From the NCBI GenBank assembly GCA_021796055.1, contig JAJYOS010000164.1, positions 1 through 9,877 on the forward strand: DNA of 9,877 bases, given 5' to 3'. The stretch comes from Bacteroidota bacterium (lineage in GTDB: Bacteria > Bacteroidota > Kryptoniia > Kryptoniales > JAKASW01). Of this stretch, positions 7,211 to 9,877 are shown piece after piece (the stretch's first letter is position 1; each line of letters starts with the position of its first letter). Under the pieces are notes generated by a model that saw only the letters and a list, made by a program, of their open reading frames with translations, did not search any database and had not been told where the DNA came from. Position numbers and translations under genes: made by a program.

Positions 7211-7484
7211 TCCTGTGCATAAAATACTTCTCCCGGGCTATACGTTCAATTTCCTTGTCGCTGGTTTGCAGTTTTGTGATTTCCGTCTGCATCGACGCGT
7301 TCTGCTTCTGGAGCAGTTCGATGCGGTTTTCCAGCGACGCCTTTTCGCCGGCGAGGCGAAGCCTCTGGATGAGCCCCTTCTGATCAAACAGCATGTAGAC
7401 AAGCCCCAGGGAAATTATGAGGAGGATAATCGCGTTCTTGCGCGAGAGCTCTTTCAGAAATTTCCTGAAGTTGAAAAGCTTCAT
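7176..7484 (-). CDS. Septum formation initiator, FtsB/DivIC family
   Basis: A 102-residue bitopic membrane protein of the cell division machinery. A short basic cytoplasmic N-terminus is followed by one membrane segment (about 18-34, NAIILLIISLGLVYMLF) and a periplasmic coiled coil (about 44-80). The C-terminal block [19 protein letters not shown] is the typical FtsB/DivIC closing motif. The family partners with FtsL and FtsQ/DivIB to activate septal peptidoglycan synthesis. The ATG at 7484 overlaps the ddl stop by 4 bp (ATGA), indicating translational coupling. A longer reading in this frame up to 7664 is rejected because that part is the shadow of ddl and lacks family character. The coupling to ddl places division and wall precursor synthesis together. 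Confidence 0.88.
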   Translation of the reverse strand: MKLFNFRKFLKELSRKNAIILLIISLGLVYMLFDQKGLIQRLRLAGEKASLENRIELLQKQNASMQTEITKLQTSDKEIERIAREKYFMHRNGEEVIKVEPK

Positions 7485-8500
7485 TTTCCCTTGATACTCA
7501 GTTCTATGATTTTTCCGATGAGGTCCTTGAAGCTGATTCCCGCCGCCGCGGCAGCCTTCGGGACGAGACTTGTTTCCGTCATCCCCGGTATGGTGTTCAC
7601 TTCGAGACAATAGGGAGTTCCATCTGCGCCGATTCTGAAATCGACTCTGCCGAATGTCTTGCAACCCAGTGACGCGAATGTCTTTACCGACATCTCCTGC
7701 AGCTTCAGCGCGAAAGACTTTTCAATGGGCGCGGGGACGAGATAATCGGTCATACCCTTCGTGTATTTGTGGTGATAATCGTAGAATCCGCCGTGGGGCC
7801 TGATCTCTATTACCGGGAGAGGTTGGTCTCCAAGTATTCCAACGGTGAGCTCCGCTCCCTTTATGAACTTCTCAACGAGGACGACGTCCGAGAATTTTTC
7901 TGCCTCGTCAAGCGCGGCGTCAAGTTCCTTTTCAGCGTTGACGATCGAAATGGCAACGGATGATCCCTGATCGTTCGGCTTCACGACGCTTGGATAGCCG
8001 AGCTTGGCTATTTCCTGTTTCACCGAATCCGGACGGCGCCTGGAGTTAACCTTATAGTCGTACCAATCGGCGGTCGGTGTGCCATGGTGCACGAAGAGCT
8101 TCTTGGACATCACCTTGTCCATCGCGATCGCGCTTGCCATGACGCCGGAGCCGGTGTAGGGGACTTCCCGCAATTCGAGCAGCGATTGCACGATCCCATC
8201 TTCTCCCCATTTCCCGTGGAGAATAATGAACGCGAGGCCGACATCGTCGAAGAGTTTTGATTCGACCGTTGCCAGGTAATTCTTGTGAGAAAGCCTGCTC
8301 AAAAATTCCGTCGTGGGCGGGTTTGCGCCAACAGCCTGAGACAGTAATTCTAGTTCGGAAATCTGATCGGGGCCGAGCGATGGATCAATTGCCACCACGT
8401 CGTGTCCCAGTTCGCGGAGCGCGTTTATGACTCCTCTGCCGGAAGATATCGAAACCAATCGTTCCGGCGAGCTGCCACCCAACAGGACAGCAATTTTCAC
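7481..8500 (-). CDS. ddl: D-alanine--D-alanine ligase
   Basis: A 339-residue ATP-grasp ligase joining two D-alanines to make the dipeptide end of the peptidoglycan pentapeptide. Motifs in order are KIAVLLGGSSPER (2-14, E13 for substrate binding), LHGKWGEDG, the YTGSGVMASAIAMDK block, VKPNDQGSSV (ATP-grasp lysine), the GGFYDYHHKYT tyrosine loop, and LEVNTIPGMTETSLVPKAA with the metal-binding Glu/Asn. All are intact. I chose the GTG at 8500 rather than the TTG at 8542: it is preceded by AGGAG with 5-base spacing, and the protein then begins directly at the conserved first strand. It is the first gene of the minus-strand operon and is divergent from miaB. It overlaps the ftsB-like gene by 4 bp. 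Confidence 0.95.
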   Translation of the reverse strand: MKIAVLLGGSSPERLVSISSGRGVINALRELGHDVVAIDPSLGPDQISELELLSQAVGANPPTTEFLSRLSHKNYLATVESKLFDDVGLAFIILHGKWGEDGIVQSLLELREVPYTGSGVMASAIAMDKVMSKKLFVHHGTPTADWYDYKVNSRRRPDSVKQEIAKLGYPSVVKPNDQGSSVAISIVNAEKELDAALDEAEKFSDVVLVEKFIKGAELTVGILGDQPLPVIEIRPHGGFYDYHHKYTKGMTDYLVPAPIEKSFALKLQEMSVKTFASLGCKTFGRVDFRIGADGTPYCLEVNTIPGMTETSLVPKAAAAAGISFKDLIGKIIELSIKGK

Positions 8501-8505
8501 TAATA

Positions 8506-8510
8506 CTCCT
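8506..8510 (-). promoter_or_regulatory. Ribosome binding site setting the ddl start
   Basis: AGGAG read on the minus strand, five bases before the GTG at 8500. It is the best Shine-Dalgarno match in the operon and argues against the 14-codon longer TTG start. Confidence 0.75.
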
Positions 8511-8519
8511 GAATTTTTA

Positions 8520-8550
8520 GTAAAATATCGAACTGCCGTCAAAATTCAAA
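8520..8550 (-). promoter_or_regulatory. Possible Bacteroidetes-type promoter for ddl
   Basis: On the minus strand TTTG (8550-8547) is followed after exactly 19 bases by TATTTTAC (8527-8520). This is a partial match to the Bacteroidetes pattern TTTG-N19-TAnnTTTG; the last two positions of the second box differ. Transcription would start around 8514-8516, leaving a leader of about 15 bases that still includes the AGGAG site. The position is plausible for the operon promoter, but the match is imperfect and the host phylum is itself inferred. Confidence 0.3.
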
Positions 8551-8651
8551 CGTTATGCGTATCTATTTTTCGGCGCGTTTTGCGTGGCATAACCCGTCAA
8601 GTCCGATGACCGGCAACCTTGCTCACGGCTTAATGAATTGTAAAACTGAAT

Positions 8652-8740
8652 CGTGGGGGGAGTTACTCCCCGACGTGGGCTTTTAAGTCTTTGAGATCTT
8701 TCTTTTGAGGCGAATTGGCCCACTTTTGTGTTTCATTTTT
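8652..8740 (+). promoter_or_regulatory. Two adjacent inverted repeats followed by a T-rich tract
   Basis: The first hairpin has a perfect 6-bp stem GGGGAG/CTCCCC (8657-8662 with 8666-8671) and loop TTA; an outer CGT/ACG (8652-8654 with 8673-8675) extends it. The second pairs GTGGGC (8675-8680) with GCCCAC (8718-8723) across 37 bases, and is followed by a T-rich tract (8724-8740). On the plus strand this resembles a structured leader or small RNA with a terminator-like end upstream of miaB. It could instead be a protein-binding site between the divergent genes. No Rfam-type family is recognised. Confidence 0.4.
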
Positions 8741-8815
8741 CCATGGATTGCTTATTCCTCTTCTCAAAACTAAATTATTGACGAATTTACACTCAATAGT
8801 GACAAATTGGCGCAA

Positions 8816-9877
8816 ATGGATATCCAAGATAGATCAGTTCAAGAGTTTTCGGGCCGACGAGTTTACGTGGAGACGTACGGTTGTCAAATGAACCTCGCCG
8901 ACACTGAAATTGTGCTCGGTATTTTGAACAAGAGCGGTTACTCCCCCACGCAGGCTATAGATGAGGCGGACGTCGTGCTGTTGAACACCTGCAGCGTTCG
9001 CGAGCATGCGGAGGAGAAAATCCACCAAAGGCTCAACGTTATCAGGAAACAGATGGCTGAAAAGCCTGAGCTCGTCGTCGGTGTGCTCGGCTGCATGGCG
9101 GAGCGTCTGCGTTCAAGTCTGATGCAAAGGCACAACGTGGACATTGTGGTCGGGCCCGATGAATACCGGAAGCTTCCAGACCTTGTCGACGGCGCCTTTA
9201 CCGGCTCGCAGGGAATAGGGGTTCGTCTTTCGAGAACCGAAACTTATGACGATGTTACGCCTTTCAGAAGCGAAGGAATCTCCGCGTGGATTTCAGTAAT
9301 GCGCGGGTGCGACAAGTTTTGTACGTTCTGCATCGTTCCCTTCACGCGAGGACGGGAGCGGAGCCGCACGCTTACAAGTGTTGTCGCCGAAGTGGAACAG
9401 CTTGTGAAGCAGGGCTTCCGTGAGATTACTCTCCTCGGTCAGAATGTAAACTCATATATAGATAGCGGCCATGACTTCGCGGACTTGCTTTCCGCCGTGG
9501 CCGACGTCGATCCGGGCCTTCGTGTCCGCTTTACGACGTCCCATCCTCAGGATTTGTCGGACAAGCTGATTGACTCGATAGCGGCTCACGATAATCTGTG
9601 CAACTATATACATCTCCCGGTCCAGTCGGGATCGACCAGGGTTCTTGAAGCGATGAACCGGACCTACACGAGAGAGCACTATCTCGCCCTCGTAAGTAAA
9701 ATCAGGTCGCGGATCCCTGGTGTCGCGCTATCCACGGACATAATATCAGGCTTTCCAACCGAGACTGAAGGCGAGCACAAGGAGACATTGAGTCTGATGG
9801 AAGAAGTCAGATATGACGGTGCCTACATGTTCAAGTATTCGCCCCGCGAGGGCACGCCGGCGTACAGGCTTGGCGAT
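8816..9877 (+). CDS. miaB: tRNA-2-methylthio-N6-dimethylallyladenosine synthase MiaB (partial, cut by window end)
   Basis: A radical-SAM methylthiotransferase that adds a methylthio group to i6A37 of tRNAs. The visible 354 residues run off the right edge. The UPF0004 domain carries the auxiliary-cluster cysteines C23 (TYGCQMN, the MiaB-type signature), C59 (NTCSVRE) and C93 (GCMAER). The radical-SAM motif CDKFCTFC gives C165, C169 and C172. Further landmarks are LLGQNVNSY, HLPVQSGS and STDIISGFPTET. The C-terminal TRAM domain, about 90-100 residues in family members, lies outside the window. QMN after the first cysteine favours MiaB over RimO or MtaB. The ATG at 8816 starts about 15 residues before the first strand; no strong ribosome site precedes it. 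It is transcribed divergently from ddl. Confidence 0.94.
   Translation, partial: MDIQDRSVQEFSGRRVYVETYGCQMNLADTEIVLGILNKSGYSPTQAIDEADVVLLNTCSVREHAEEKIHQRLNVIRKQMAEKPELVVGVLGCMAERLRSSLMQRHNVDIVVGPDEYRKLPDLVDGAFTGSQGIGVRLSRTETYDDVTPFRSEGISAWISVMRGCDKFCTFCIVPFTRGRERSRTLTSVVAEVEQLVKQGFREITLLGQNVNSYIDSGHDFADLLSAVADVDPGLRVRFTTSHPQDLSDKLIDSIAAHDNLCNYIHLPVQSGSTRVLEAMNRTYTREHYLALVSKIRSRIPGVALSTDIISGFPTETEGEHKETLSLMEEVRYDGAYMFKYSPREGTPAYRLGD

Larger units (their letters stand above)
8501..8815. other. Divergent ddl-miaB intergenic region
   Basis: This 315-bp gap separates the minus-strand operon from miaB and must hold both promoters. It contains the candidate ddl promoter near 8520-8550 and a pair of adjacent inverted repeats (8652-8723). 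The AT-rich stretch before miaB has a TTGACG at 8779-8784 but no convincing -10 element. No reading frame in it looks like a gene. Confidence 0.5.

Noticed and set aside
7485..7664. 60-codon N-terminal extension of the ftsB-like gene
   Set aside because: It lies wholly within ddl in another frame, is Arg/His/Gly-rich without family similarity, and the ATG at 7484 gives the normal protein length and an ATGA junction.
8514..8542. TTGACG-N17-TAAAAA as a sigma70-type ddl promoter
   Set aside because: The -10 element would end only three bases before the AGGAG ribosome site, so the transcript would begin inside or after that site.
8590..8640. SAM-I riboswitch, because of a GATGACCGGCAACC segment
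   Set aside because: Only this short segment resembles the family. The kink-turn GAGGGA, the GGTGCTAA core and the closing P1 stem are not visible, so the match is probably chance.

Overview
The window reads as a bacterial chromosome segment of moderate to somewhat high GC. I place it in the FCB (Bacteroidetes/Chlorobi/Ignavibacteria-like) group. The reasons are a two-cysteine LptD with a Ser/Thr/Asp-rich N-terminal linker, the short FtsB/DivIC, the ArgA-like GNAT, and a duplicated helical protein of a type I remember from those phyla. The placement is inference; the sequence has no rRNA or marker that fixes it.

Left part (1-1640): an accessory-looking stretch. It opens with the last ~81 bases of a group II intron: domain V, then domain VI with a bulged branch-point A and a 3' end at about 81. 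Next come 155 bases with no gene, then a degenerate 21-bp tandem repeat array (237-509, 13 units). A leader region with a perfect 12-bp palindrome and a small hairpin follows, then one plus-strand gene (687-1421) for an internally duplicated, uncharacterised alpha-helical protein with a basic tail. A short stretch after it (1422-1640) separates it from the convergent operon.

Middle part (1641-8500): a tightly packed minus-strand gene cluster. In transcription order it is ddl (D-Ala-D-Ala ligase), an ftsB/divIC-like division gene, rarA/mgsA (AAA+ ATPase), a ROK-family sugar kinase, lptD (LPS assembly beta-barrel) and an ArgA-like N-acetyltransferase. Genes overlap by 4, 35 and 11 bp, or are separated by 40 and 45 bp, so a single operon is likely. 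It combines peptidoglycan precursor synthesis, division, replication-fork maintenance, sugar phosphorylation, outer-membrane LPS export and probably arginine biosynthesis.

Right part (8501-9877): a 315-bp divergent intergenic region holds a possible short-leader promoter for ddl and two adjacent inverted repeats ending in a T-rich tract. After it, plus-strand miaB (tRNA methylthiotransferase) begins and runs off the right edge.

The operon and miaB are ordinary housekeeping genes. The parts most worth a second look are the intron end, the 21-bp array, the duplicated protein and the structured ddl-miaB intergenic region. I found no convincing new defence or mobile system complete within the window.
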